Part shown: positions 1 to 10,256 of the stretch, one piece after another
Numbering within the stretch: the stretch's first letter is position 1
How the letters are laid out: each line of letters starts with the position of its first letter
Assembly (NCBI GenBank): GCA_963575645.1
Contig: OY754464.1
Coordinates: 75,180,948-75,244,947 of the forward strand
Reading direction: 5' to 3'
Source: Xanthostigma xanthostigma
Taxonomy: Eukaryota > Arthropoda > Insecta > Raphidioptera > Raphidiidae
DNA: 64,000 bases
Position numbers and translations under genes: made by a program
Notes under the pieces: generated by a model
Told to the model about the DNA's origin: nothing
The model's database searches: none
What the model saw: the letters and a program-made list of their open reading frames with translations, nothing else

Positions 1-144
1 TTGAAACCATGCCGTTTTCCATTGTGACACTGTGTCAGCCAGTTGAAATCAATTAATGATTTTACACAAATAATTTACAAAACCGATTTACGCAGAGCAC
101 ATTTACAATGTGGGCGAAGTGATCATTAAATTACAATATGGTAA

Positions 145-296
145 GCATGCTTATATTGTGTGTACACATACATTAGGGGTCTGAGGGTGAGTTGGGTAAC
201 AAGCAGTATGAGTTGGGGTAGTGAACTCCGCCGTATGCTACACCTATCTACAGTGGCGGCTCCTCTATAAGCGCAGCAGACCTGCACAACAACCGA
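145..296. repeat. Dispersed repeat fragment ending in an acagtggcggc motif
   Basis: A short segment (tgtgtacacataca, then acagtggcggctcctct and agacctgcacaacaacc) has a diverged relative at about 4915-5005 (acagtggcggttcttct, agctgcagaacaacg). Both end in a run leading to 'aaatctt'. The two copies show it is a dispersed repeat, possibly a SINE. No promoter boxes or ends could be fixed and the family is not recognised. Confidence 0.4.
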
Positions 297-304
297 AATC
301 TTAA

Positions 305-1290
305 CCCGGCGTGAATGAGGTGAGAAATTGTTACACCAGCTATGAGGCGGGTAGGAGATACCCGAAACTTCGATCACAAATTTTTGACACTATATTATGT
401 ATCTATTATTTTTTTTTACTTGGGATATTAATGGAAGTATTTATTGAACAAGATGATATACTATATTAGAGACTGAAAACGTTTTTTTTATTGAAATAAC
501 ATTTTGGCTATATTTTCTTTGAAAAAAATCCATGTTTTGGTAGTGTAACATTTTTTCTTATAAAATTCTAACAAAATTCCAACTTCTTTGGTTAATTGAC
601 ATGAATATAGTATCTTCTAATTATAAAAATAGAAAAAATAAATAAAATGTCTTATAAGGTCAAATAGCACAGTACCAAAAGTTGACCTATAAATCAGCAC
701 AATCTCTGCACATAAAAATCGCGTGCCCCATACATATTGGCTTCTCACATATCCATTTTGTACCATCTTTGGATGTGTAAAAAACCCCACGTTACTCAGA
801 TGACTGACTAAGAGCCGCCGACGCAGATTCCGGCTCTTCCGAATAATATATACACTCCTGCTCCGAATCACTCTCTTCACTTCTTTGAGAAACGTTGTCA
901 ATCTCTTCCTCGCTCTCGGAATCACAAGAACTAGCACTTGAACAGTTTTCTAATAATTCTTGTATCCGACGTTCATTTTCTTCATAAGACATCGTAATAA
1001 ATTCAAAAATAATTAAAAAAACACTGTCAATAATCGTAAATCATAAACTTACTGTCAACTCAAAATTGTAACACCGACCACGAGGTTGGGTATGTCGTAC
1101 CCAAGTCACTTGTACGCCCGTGTATCTCCTGCTGATGCTGGCGAAACACTAAACTGAACACTGCATCTAGCCCCCCTCACCATTACCTCCAGCTATTGTG
1201 ATATCTACCTGCACATGATAACAATAACATTAAATTATCGGCATTTAAAAACTTCTCGGGTATGAAATACCCGACCTCATTCACGCCGGG
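305..1290 (-). mobile_element. piggyBac-like DNA transposon, internally deleted
   Basis: The element is bounded by TTAA at 301-304 and 1291-1294. Its terminal inverted repeats read CCCGGCGTGAATGAGG on the left and the exact complement on the right (CCTCATTCACGCCGGG). TTAA duplication with CCC...GGG ends is the signature of the piggyBac superfamily. Subterminal palindromes of the form GGGTAN(5)TACCC occur near 346, 1089 and 1259, and a segment around 330-363 is repeated around 1067-1101; these are plausible transposase binding sites. At 986 bp it is far shorter than an autonomous element (over 2 kb). It keeps only a transposase amino-terminus on the minus strand. Superfamily assignment is strong, family unknown. 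Confidence 0.88.
792..992 (-). pseudogene. Truncated piggyBac-like transposase, acidic N-terminal remnant (66 aa)
   Basis: The ORF starts with MSYEENERRIQELLENC and continues as an acidic, serine-rich stretch (SESEEEIDN, EESDSEQE) before stopping after 66 residues. piggyBac transposases typically open with such an acidic, low-complexity N-terminus; the catalytic DDD domain is absent. The start lies about 300 bp inside the right end of the piggyBac-like element, which is where a transposase start is expected, and the ORF points inward. The evidence is position plus composition, since no catalytic motif is present. It cannot encode an active enzyme and is a leftover of an autonomous parent. Confidence 0.62.
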
Positions 1291-1389
1291 TTAAGTTTGA
1301 AGATTCGTCATAAATTACATGTGTAGTACCTGGGTGACCGAGCTTTGCTCGGAAAGTTAAATAAAATACTGGTATGCTGTGGTAAGCTT

Positions 1390-1670
1390 TAAAGATTAAC
1401 TGTCATAATATTTTGAAAACAATTGCTTCATTGTTTGTATAAAATTCTAAAACCTACTTACAATATTTAAGTATTTTCATACGTCAAAAAATTGATTTTT
1501 ATAATAATAAAATTTGTAAGAAAACGATTTTTTCGAGAGATGAGACCTTTGCTAAAACGATTTTTTACCCCCCAATATCCCTTTTCAGTAAATTTCATCA
1601 AAATCGTTAGGGCCGTTTTCGAGAAAATATTTAGGGACATAGGTAGATACAAGATTAGCTCGTTTAATAA
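1390..1670 (-). repeat. Partial reverse copy of the GTGATAACGT repeat family
   Basis: The interval matches, in reverse complement, the interior of the family seen at 2027-2600 and 49644-50207. Shared landmarks are the aattgatttttataat segment, a cgagagatgagacc segment and gttagggccgttttcgag. It lacks both family ends. The short ORFs across it on both strands recur in every copy and look like AT-rich chance frames. Confidence 0.7.
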
Positions 1671-1975
1671 TATAGGGGATTACATAGAGAACCATGAAAT
1701 TATTAAAATTATTTTTTCCTTTCTGTGTTTCAATATTTTCAACTGTTATTTTTTTCTCAGATTAAGTAAATTAAGTTATATTATTAAGCTCCAAGCGTCG
1801 TTAAATATATACACCGATTTTCAAACAAAACACCGAGGCATATGATGTAAAATATCGCGCCTTGTAATTCTTGAATTACTTGGGCATAATATACTCTCAC
1901 TCGTTAAATTTTTAAAGCTAATGTACTTATGTGTTTACATGACATGTTCTGCTGTTTGCAATACGAACAACAAAT

Positions 1976-1976
1976 A

Positions 1977-2025
<49 letters not shown>
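1976..2025. repeat. (ATT)n microsatellite
   Basis: About 16 perfect ATT units directly abut the left end of the GTGATAACGT element at 2027. Other ATT/AAT tracts occur at about 5010-5043, 5448-5516, 40113-40195 and 45768-45786. Confidence 0.95.
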
Positions 2026-2026
2026 T

Positions 2027-2600
2027 TTGACGTGATAACGTCTTATAAATTGATGAATCACCAATCTTATAAATTGATAAAACACCGGCTGCATGCACGA
2101 AAAAGTCTAACGTTCCTAACGTTCCGCCTGACCCTGTGCGTGCTTTTCTCGAAAACGGCCCTAACGATTTGGATGAAATTTATTGAAAAGGGATTTTGGG
2201 GGGCAAAAATCGTTTTAGCTAGGTCTCATCTCTGGAAAAAATCGTTTTCATACAAATTTTATCATTATAAAAATCAATTTTTGACGTATGAAAATACTTA
2301 AATATTGTAAGTAGGTTTTGGAATTTTATATAGGTAAACAGTGAAACAATTGTTTTCAAAATATTATGACAGCTAATCTTTGAGACTTAAAATAAATACG
2401 AAAGAAAGAAAGTTAAAAAAAACAATTATATTATAGGTGGTGAGTAATTTAAATAAATAAAATTAACCTAAATTTGAAGCGAAAGATGCAATATCATAGA
2501 TTCGAATTATTATAATTATTATATAAATTTAGGTTATGTATTACGGAATACGTTATCACGTAAAACTATCGTCCGTAAACCGACTTTACAGACAACCATT
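2027..2600 (+). mobile_element. Non-autonomous element, GTGATAACGT family, copy 1
   Basis: The copy begins TTGACGTGATAACGTC and ends with ACGTTATCACGTAAAAC followed by a tail ending in tttacagacaacca, so a subterminal inverted motif (GACGTGATAACGT) sits near both ends. Other copies: 49644-50207 (same strand), 52428-53005 (reverse), and shortened forms at 24001-24215 and 55453-55706 (reverse). At about 570 bp without a credible ORF it is non-autonomous. The multiple copies with fixed ends, three of them inserted inside other elements, show mobility. I do not recognise the superfamily. Confidence 0.75.
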
Positions 2601-2604
2601 TTTT

Positions 2605-2723
2605 GAGCTGCTTTTACGGTCAGCACATTAGTACAAACAAGCATCTCTATCACTGTCATATATTAGAAGTGTTCAATGAATCTATCTCATTCAGACAACA
2701 CATTTGACGGTTTTGACTCGGCG
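2605..2723. repeat. Dispersed repeat, also present at 7085-7280
   Basis: The segment 'gagctgcttttacggtcagcacattagtaca' appears again, slightly changed, at about 7102. Both copies run on into gcggtacgtat and end near cgccgccactg. This points to one longer repeat whose distal part was tandemly duplicated here (2724-3301). Confidence 0.6.
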
Positions 2724-3301
2724 GTACGTATATCGTACAAACACATACATGATACACGACTCACGGCTTATGGCAGTAGTGACTAGTGTTACAGTGTACA
2801 TTGTAGTTTGTTGTTGAAAAGTATTAATAATTAAAACACCATAAGTAATAATCATGGATGTGACTCATAATTTTTTTTACTCCCCCCTCCCTCATTCCTA
2901 GCTCCGGTCGAATCTGCAGAACACCCATTTAAAAATGTTCAAACGCCGCCACTGCCTGTCTATCTATGTGAGTAGGGCCATGTATATTGCAGTACACTGT
3001 AGGTATTTGTGTGTACGTATATCGTACAAACACATACATGATACACGACACACGGATTATGGCAGTAGTGACTAGTGTTACAGTGAACATTGTAGTTTGT
3101 AGTCAACAAAAGTATTTAAAATTAGAACACCATAAGTAATAAGCATGGATGTGACTCATCATTTTTTACTCCCTCCCCTCATTCCTGGCTCCGGTCGAAT
3201 CTGCAGAACACCCATTTAAAAATGTTCACACGCCGCCACTGCCTGTCTATCTATATGAGTAGGGCCATGTATATTGCAGTACACTGTAGGTATTTGTGTT
3301 T
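2724..3301. repeat. Tandem duplication, two 289-bp units
   Basis: Unit 1 (2724-3012) and unit 2 (3013-about 3301) start with gtacgtatatcgtacaaac and run to cactgtaggtatttgtgt, with only scattered substitutions and small indels. The units contain ccggtcgaatctgcagaac and cgccgccactgcctgtc. The ends of the dispersed repeat lie inside the unit, so the duplication happened after insertion. Confidence 0.9.
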
Positions 3302-3580
3302 GTAAATATAATGGAGTTTGACGGATAATTGGACAATGCAGGATGTTTAATTATTTTATTTTTAATTAACGAACTCGAACTGTTATTCATTTGCATAGGT
3401 ATATAGGTTATGTATACGAAGTCATAAATCATTTTTTCAACTTTCAATTGTCTCTTTCTTATTGTTATACAAGGTTTTATACAAATGTAATGTTTAAACA
3501 TTTGTGTACAGTGTTTGTTCGGTTTAATTTATTAAAAAATCACAATATGAATTAGTGAATATAAAAATTCACTAATTATA

Positions 3581-4048
3581 CAGGGTGAGTTTTAAGTTGA
3601 TGCTTTTTTTTACAGCATGTAAAAATCAAATAGACGAGCAAATATTTCAAATAGTTTTTTTATCAAAACTCAAAAATAAGAGAGAAACAGCCTTTCGAAG
3701 TTTAAATAAGTTTTATTAAATTTTCTTTAATTTTGAGGTCGGTCCTGGGGTTATATTATGTCACCTAGAAATATGTTATTATTATCAAAAATAATTGAGG
3801 CACACACAATTCTCTCAAAAACAGAACAATACACATACTTGATAATAACAACTTATTTCCATAGTGACATAATATAACCCCAGGACCGACCTCAAAATTA
3901 AAGAAAATTTAATAAAATTTATTTAAACTTCGAAAGGCTGTTTCTCTCTTATTTTTGAGTTTTGATAAAAAAAAACTATTTGAAATATTTGCTCGTCTAT
4001 TTGATTTTTACACGCTGTAAAAAAAAGCATCAACTTAAAACTCACCTG
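3581..4048. mobile_element. Long palindromic MITE with TA target duplication
   Basis: Left end CAGGGTGAGTTTTAAGTTGA and right end TCAACTTAAAACTCACCTG are inverted complements. The complementarity continues for about 190-200 bp on each arm (for example ggtcggtcctggggttat against its complement), leaving a centre of about 70 bp. TA dinucleotides flank both ends (3579-3580, 4049-4050), as in Tc1/mariner-like elements. There is no ORF. A transcript would fold into one long hairpin. Confidence 0.88.
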
Positions 4049-4049
4049 T

Positions 4050-5654
4050 ATAAGTGACCATTAAATGTCATCTGACATCAACAATTTTTGGATTACAGAT
4101 TTTTTAAAATCTTTATTCATTCGTTACTTTCACCAGTATAATTAACTTATATATTTTTACAAGTCGATTAATAAATTGAATAGAAAGTAAAGAATTAGAG
4201 AATTCGCGTCAAAAAAACATAACCTTAATTCATTGTTAGTTATGATCCTATGTCATTGACTATAATTTAAAATCGGTAAAAAAGCAATAGTATACACGTA
4301 ATGCTTTACTCTGAATCTATGAAAATACAATTAAAATAATCTAATTAACTTACCCGATAAATTACAATACTTATTTGTTTATCGGTTTACAAGGAACTTA
4401 TGCTATAGAACGATCTACATGAGTGATAATAATAAGTATCTATAGTAACTGTATGGAGGCGCCACAAGCGACACGTATAAAATCAGGGATATCACTATTC
4501 TGACAGTGAATTTTACTTGAATTCACTATTCCGGAAGTGACATTTGCACTATTTCAGTTTTAGAGAGTATATTTATTAATGAAAATTCACTAATTTGTTG
4601 TGAAAATCACTGATTATCAAGTGAATACAGCTTCATTTAGTGAAAATTTTACTAATTCATTTTTAGAGAATATATTTTTGTCTGTGACAAATCTATCGAT
4701 TTATTATTTTCCAGCTCAGTTTTAAGCTCTACTTTCAACTTGAACAATACATTTTGTAAATAAAATTAACCTCTATATACGATAGGTAAGAGGACAAAGA
4801 GATTGAAATAAAATGATTGAAATTGAGGTTATGGTTAGCGAAAGCACAACGCGACGTTCAAAAGAGAGCTTTGGACAAATCCGGATTATTATGTACGTAG
4901 ATAAGGAATTACTGTGTGTGACCATGTGTACCAACTGTGTAGTGTATATTACAGTGGCGGTTCTTCTGTAAGCCCTGAAGAGCTGCAGAACAACGAAAAT
5001 CTTAATAATAATAATTATTATTATTACTATAATAATAATAAATCGTAAATCGTAATTTATTAATTTCGTTATACTTACAAGTATATGAAACAAGTCATGA
5101 TAATATAATATACATAGATTAAAATTTACACATTAAAATCAGCTACTGAACATTGCTCATTTAAAAACTCTTGAATGGAGTAAAAAGCCTTTTTTTTTAT
5201 TAGATATTTGCTTACAGTTTTTTAAAAATTTAAACCTTTCAGTTCAGAAATGTGTTGTGGAAGTTTATTTATAAATATTAAACCAAAATGATCCTACTAG
5301 AATTTAACCTTTTAAATGGTATTTTTAATTGGCCACAATTTCTTGTGTTGTAAGAGTTGTCCACAGTGTCAAGGGTTGTAAGTTTAGTTCTGACTGAACA
5401 CAAAGATTTAAATATATATAGTGATGGTAATGTCATAGGTCAAGAGATAGTATTAATAATATTAATAATAATAATAGTAATAATAATAATAGTAATAATA
5501 ATAATAATAATATTTATTCACGTTGCTGTATGTACAGATGGGAACAGTCAACAGGCAAACATATAATAATACAATCAGAAAATCCTAAATTAAAAACTGA
5601 AGAATCACACTAGCAGCATTTCCGGTAATTAAAATTCGTTCAGCTTGTATATAT
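4050..5654. other. AT-rich spacer with microsatellites and one SINE-like fragment
   Basis: It holds a diverged copy of the 145-296 repeat at about 4915-5005, AAT/ATT tracts at about 5010-5043 and 5448-5516, and a run of 'gtgaattttactt/attcactat' words at about 4500-4650. No gene is supported. Confidence 0.5.
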
Positions 5655-6528
5655 GTTACGGTCTATACCCGAATTCGGTCAATAACTGAAATAAATGTAC
5701 AAAACTAGTTCTTACCAACGAATATTGCCCAAACCCGAAATCTTACATTTAAACGGGTATTGAGTGTTATAAAATGAGCAAAACTAGTTTTGCGCATTTT
5801 CAGTTGGACAAAAATAGTTCAGTCCATTTCTGAATGGACAATACTAGTATGGCATCGGAATCTTATTTTCGTTTATTACTTATACCTACTTAATATATCA
5901 AAGTGGGTAAGAGTACGATAACTTGCTATGCAAAATATCCACTGGAAATTCACAATTATTGTTTTATATAACATATAACAGCGTTATTTGTCGTTTTAAG
6001 TGCGGAAAATTAATTTTTATAAATTAATTTAAAAAAATTAAATATGGTATAGTAAGTTGATTTAGAGTATATTATTTACTATAGCGATCGCTATCTTGTC
6101 TTATATAGTGATAAGAAAAGAGAAAGTTATATATACCTGTACCTATGATAAACAAAGATAGAAATATCAATTGGTTGGAATGAAATACAATTGAACGTTC
6201 AGGGCAGAGTCGTATTACACTGAATACCTACCCCACCATTATATTAATTATAACATTCAGGAGAACTGCAATTCTATAGGTAAACGAGAAGATAACCCTA
6301 CATTCGGGCTCGGACGTTGATTGAATGGAACAAACAGAACTATTATTGTCCGTTCAGAAATAGACAGAACTAGTTTTGCCCAATTGAAAATGCGCAAAAC
6401 TAGTTTTGCTTATTTTATAATAGTCAATACCCGTTTAAATGTAAGATTTCGGGTTTGGGCAATATTCGTTTGACAAAACTAGTTTTGCGCATTTATTTCA
6501 TTGACCGAATTCGGGTATAGACCGTAAC
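5655..6528. mobile_element. Fold-back element with repeated CAAAACTAGTTTTG palindromes
   Basis: Left end GTTACGGTCTATACCCGAAT and right end ATTCGGGTATAGACCGTAAC are exact complements. The arms stay complementary, with substitutions, for over 200 bp. Within each arm the palindromic word CAAAACTAGTTTTG (or a close variant) recurs, near 5700, 5783, 6370, 6396 and 6475, usually followed by GCGCATTT. The central part is AT-rich and non-coding. Repeated palindromes in terminal arms are typical of transposase-binding arrays in fold-back DNA transposons. The superfamily is not identified. Confidence 0.8.
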
Positions 6529-7084
6529 ATATACACCGTTCTAATAAATGTTGTTTTAAATTAGCATTGAATTTATTTATGTTGAACTCATTTCTTAGTT
6601 TTAAGGGCAGAGCGTTGAATAAGATAGCCCCAGCACATTTTGGTGATAGTTCATAATTTTAGAATGAATTATAAATAAATTTTATTAAAGAAAATTCACA
6701 TTTACATAAGTAATACAATTGTTATATGTATATACCTACTGTTGATAAATTTTTTCGTGTATGTTAACAGTTACTGATTGTTTTTTTTTTCCCCTAAAGA
6801 TTGACATTTTGCTAATAACTTTTGTTTATAGGAAAAAATTGAAAAAAAAACCTATATCACAGAATGAATTATATTTTCCATATTTAACCAACATAATATA
6901 TAATGTTAATAGATAGTGTATTAGTTCCACAATAAACGTTAAAGTTCAACGACCACTGGCAGATCACAAAACTCGTGTGAATTTCTTGCGTTCGAGCGTT
7001 GTGCTGCGCTTCGAAGCAGCACATGAGACGTCATCATCGCAGACATCCCCGATGTACACCGAGTAACTCAAAAGTTATAGCGTG
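6529..7084. other. No feature recognised
   Basis: AT-rich sequence with no supported coding region. The stretch near 6990-7040 is locally GC-richer but has no ORF or repeat partner that I could find. Confidence 0.4.
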
Positions 7085-7280
7085 TTATTTATTTAGACTT
7101 TGAGCTGCATTTACCGTCAGCACATTAGTACAAATAAGCAATTTCTCATATATTCTACTCGGCGGTACGTATGATTCACGCCACACAGCTTCTCCGCCCC
7201 CCCCCATTGTTAGCCCGTGCTAGGAGGTACTTCCGGTTGACATTACGGACGACCATTTAAAATTTTCACCCGCCGCCACT
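7085..7280. repeat. Second copy of the 2605-2960 dispersed repeat
   Basis: It shares gagctgc, ttaccgtcagcacattag, ctcggcggtacgtat and the terminal cgccgccactg with the block at 2605-2960. The middle is diverged. It ends just before Helitron copy A. Confidence 0.6.
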
Positions 7281-7336
7281 GGTATATTATGTCGACTGAT
7301 CGGCAAGTCGATATGTTATCGCAATTGTATATTATA

Positions 7337-8015
7337 CTAGCGGTTCCGCCCGGTTTCACCCGGGTGCAAAAGAACGAATGGGGGAAGGGACATGAGTACG
7401 CACGTTCATCTTAGTTTACCGAGATGAATGTTGTGTCCAAATTTCATGATGGTCGGAGTTACCGTTCAAAAGTTTTTGTCGATAAAAAGCAGTATTTATA
7501 CTTTTTTTTAAGTAATACATTTCTTGTAAATGTAAGTACCTATAGTTATAACAGTTTTCAAATATGAGCTATTAATTAGATTTATTTAATTTTAATTAGT
7601 CGTAAACGAAATTAAAATATATTTAAATGTAAGCCTTACATGAAAGCAATGTAGAAAATAAAAAAATTAAAAATATATTTGCCCAACGTGGGGCTCGAAC
7701 CCACGACTCTGATATTAACAGTCGCATGCTCTACCGACTGACCCAGCCGGGCTTGCGAATGTACGACCTAATATTGATATATATGTAGTTACGGCATTTC
7801 ACCTGAATAGAAGCTATTTATGAGATACATTTTTCAAAATTTTTCATTGATGCTCCGCTTCTATTGGTCGTAGCGTGATATTATATAGCCTATAGTCTTC
7901 CTCGATAAATAGGCTATCCAACAAAAAAAATTGTTTTCAATCTGAACCAGCAGTTCCTGATATTAGCGCGTTCAACCAAACAAACTCTTCATCTTTATAT
8001 ATTAGTATACTTAGA
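7337..8015 (-). mobile_element. Helitron-like element, copy A, with tRNA-like module
   Basis: Read on the minus strand the element starts near TATACTAATATATAAAG, followed by ctgaagagtttgtttg-type sequence, and ends in a short CCCGG...CCGGG hairpin a few bases before the terminal CTAG. A 5' TC with a 3' hairpin plus CTAG, inserted at T/A without duplication, is the Helitron signature. Copies lie at 12337, 21998, 22819, 27748, 40520, 51985 and 54534. At about 680 bp with no Rep/helicase it is non-autonomous. It carries a tRNA-Lys-like segment at 7681-7752. Confidence 0.82.
7681..7752 (-). pseudogene. tRNA-Lys-like module inside Helitron A
   Basis: On the minus strand the acceptor halves GCCCGGC and GTTGGGC pair over 7 bp (two G-T), the T arm GTGGG/CCCAC is perfect, and the B box GGTTCGAGCCC is intact. 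The anticodon loop reads CTGTTAA, so the nominal anticodon is GTT, although the body resembles tRNA-Lys(CTT). The D stem and anticodon stem contain mismatches. It is a decayed tRNA or SINE head carried by the Helitron, not a working tRNA. Confidence 0.75.
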
Positions 8016-8516
8016 TAAATAATAATTTGATAATAAATAATAATAACGGGAAATGGAACTTTATTCTGTACAATATATTTTTATTTTTATTGCCAACGTT
8101 TCGTCTTAACTTAAGACTTCCTTAGGACTCTATAATTGACAGATAAAATACATGATTGATATAATAAGGAATTAAAATTTAAAATTAATAACATGATATT
8201 AAAAATCTGTATATTACATTAAAATTGTAGATTATTGCACATTCAACTTTCTCTGTAACCAGTCACTATTATTTATTTTTGGAAAATCCATGGTTATTTT
8301 ATTTTTTTTCCACAAAATAATTCTAAAATTTTAAAATATTAAAAAACGTCTGAAAATTTTAAATGTCAAAAAACGTCTAAAATTTTTTAAAAATGTCGAA
8401 ATAATGTCATGTTCATTAAGTAAATGTAAATATGTAACCTCATTTACACTTAATAAATGAGGTTACATAATGTTTACTTAATGAACATGACATGTATTTT
8501 ATCTGTCAATTATAGA

Positions 8517-8553
8517 GCCCTGAGGAAGTCTTAAGTTAAGACGAAACGTTGGC
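8517..8553 (+). ncRNA. Hammerhead-ribozyme-like motif, family B unit 1
   Basis: Order seen: stem I strand GCC (8517-8519), core CTGAGGA (8520-8526), one extra A, hairpin GTC...GAC (8528-8542), GAAAC (8543-8547), GTT, then GGC (8551-8553), which pairs with GCC. The CUGANGA/GAAA core is complete because position N7 is free in hammerheads. Stem III is essentially absent, as reported for Penelope-type hammerheads, and GUU is a less usual cleavage triplet. Activity is inferred at best. Confidence 0.5.
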
Positions 8554-8588
8554 GATAAAAATCATGTATTTTATCTGTCAATTATAGA

Positions 8589-8625
8589 GCCCTGAGGAAG
8601 TCTTAAGTTAAGACGCAACGTTGGC
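8589..8625 (+). ncRNA. Hammerhead-ribozyme-like motif, family B unit 2 (tandem, mutated)
   Basis: This is a direct repeat of the 8517-8553 motif with a 72-bp period. It keeps CTGAGGA and the GTC...GAC hairpin, but GAAA has become GCAA, so catalysis is probably lost. Direct tandem arrangement of ribozyme units resembles the dimeric arrangement needed by hammerheads with a very short stem III. Confidence 0.45.
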
Positions 8626-8695
8626 AATAAAAATAAAAATATATTGTACAGAATAAAGTTCCCTTTCCCGTCATTATTTATTATCAAATTCACAT

Positions 8696-9406
8696 AAGAG
8701 GAACGATAACAACATAAAATATGAATAAATAATAATGTTTTGTATTAAATATATATAATTTCTTAACGTTTAACATTTCACTGACAATAAGATGAAGATC
8801 TCTTAATGTTCGTTACGTCACAGGCATTCTATCTCGCTCTTTTTATAGATAGGATGAAGTCGCTGTGTATTTATAAATAGAGAGAGAGAGAAAGGAAAAG
8901 TGAGGCTTTACAATGTACAGAATTCTCGCGAGTTTGATAAAGACCTGAGCGTCGTGACGTCATTAATTTGTGTCGGTTGCATTGTTGAGTGTCATCGCGA
9001 TTACGTCACAGGAGTTACAACGTCACATCAATCACGACGTCCCCTCATCGTCTTCCCCGGCGGTGATGCCCTGACGCCAACGGCATTAAGTACGAGATAC
9101 GAACTGATCTACACCGATTCAAGAACATTCTGTTGACATATATACCTACTTTAACGTGTGCTCTAAGAGTTCTTTACAATCGTATCTAAATCGACTTTTA
9201 AATTAAAAACTTCTCCTATTTCACGTGTTGCGCCATTCTGACACATGCAGCAAATAGTTACAACTAGCTGAACATGATTTACTTTCGAGCGACCAAGAAA
9301 ACCTTGCAATGGTCAATAAGTCTTGAAAATCTTGGATGGGAACTTCGCTGTGAAGACACTGAATCTTCTCTACTTAATAAAATTCTGACACTGACTGACT
9401 GACTGA
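8696..9406. other. No gene recognised; GA-rich tract and locally GC-rich patch
   Basis: A short AGAGAG tract lies at about 8880. The 78-codon frame at 8900-9136 covers the GC-richer patch but shows no domain or splice context, so it is not called as a gene. Confidence 0.35.
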
Positions 9407-9414
9407 CAGATAAC

Positions 9415-9952
9415 TAGTGATGTGCCGGATATCCGTATCTGTATCCGCGGATATCCGAGGAAAAAGTAAGATCCGTATCCGTATCCGTTAGATTTTGGCG
9501 GATCTTTTACCTTATTAATTTTCAATTCATAGATTAAATTTTATATATATACCTAGGTGATTAGGTAATAATGAAAAACTGTTAAATTCCATTCAGATTA
9601 TTTTTTATTTTTTAAAATCGTATTTGGCACCTTTATATTGCAAACATTTATCGTAGTGAGTACCATACCAATAGTACATAACTCAAAGGTACTAAAAAAC
9701 TATCTTTATAATGAAATATTGCACATCGATATTTGGAAAGAGACAATCTGTTATGAGAGTTAACTCTTAAAGAGGTCAATAACTTTTTCCCATAACAGAT
9801 AGTCTCTTTCCAAAGGTCGATGTGCAATATTTAACGTTGCGTACTCTAAGAAAGTTAAGATCCGTATCCGTATCCGCGGATCTTGAAACCAAATATCTGT
9901 ATTCAGATCCGTATCCGCGGATATACATTTTTAACGATCCAACACATCACTA
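9415..9952. mobile_element. hAT-like MITE, family 1, copy 1 (8-bp target duplication)
   Basis: Terminal inverted repeats TAGTGATGTG and CACATCACTA are flanked by a perfect 8-bp duplication CAGATAAC (9407-9414 and 9953-9960). Eight-base duplications with an AGTG-type end are characteristic of the hAT superfamily. Subterminal regions are packed with ATCCGTATCC/GGATATCC words, possible transposase sites. The centre contains a second inverted pair around ttggaaagagacaatctgtt. There is no ORF. Other copies: 29517-30059 and 35350-35755. Confidence 0.92.
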
Positions 9953-9974
9953 CAGATAACGCACAGCCTAAACC

Positions 9975-10110
9975 AGGGGTCGGCAACCTTTTGAGACGTA
10001 AGAGCCAAAAGTTACAATTTTTAAAATGTCTCAATTTTTAAAGAGCCGTTAAAAATCTCATTTCAATGTTACAATAGGTATTATATTTAATTTTTTATTT
10101 AAAATAAACG
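9975..10110 (+). mobile_element. Possible end of another hAT-type element
   Basis: The sequence caggggtcggcaacctttt, followed shortly by agagcca, resembles the termini of some hAT elements. No opposite end or target duplication was found, so only one terminus is proposed. Confidence 0.4.
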
Positions 10111-10256
10111 ACTTTAAATACGAAATAATATTTATTCATAATAAAAAAACACAAATGCTTTTAGTACAAAACATATTAAAGTATTTTAGCTAGAATAATA
10201 AAATAATTTTGGATTTTAGGCGTAAATCTTTATGAAAAGCTCTGCAAGTTAAAGCA

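Larger units (their letters stand above)
8045..8690. mobile_element. Penelope-like fold-back remnant, family B
   Basis: Two inverted arms (about 8045-8160 and 8485-8690) are complementary. The left arm reads gccaacgtttcgtcttaac and the right arm contains its complement in two tandem copies. On the outward-reading strand the arm holds a hammerhead-like core (CTGAGGA), a GTC...GAC hairpin and GAAACGTT. By analogy with the intact PLE at 60.2-64.0 kb I interpret it as a terminal-repeat remnant of another PLE lineage without reverse transcriptase. It contains a second internal inverted pair at about 8400-8490. Confidence 0.6.

Noticed and set aside
617-937. 106-codon minus-strand frame across the piggyBac-like element
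   Set aside because: It overlaps the acidic transposase N-terminal frame in another phase and shows no transposase motif, so it is most likely a shadow.
1492-2301. ORFs of 117 and 126 codons containing KTALTI-MKF-EKG-WG peptides
   Set aside because: The peptide recurs because it lies in the GTGATAACGT repeat. It appears on different strands in various copies with stops and poly-I from the ATT tract, and has no domain.
7681-7752. Functional tRNA gene
   Set aside because: The acceptor and T arms are good but D and anticodon stems are mismatched, and the same sequence is carried in several Helitron copies.
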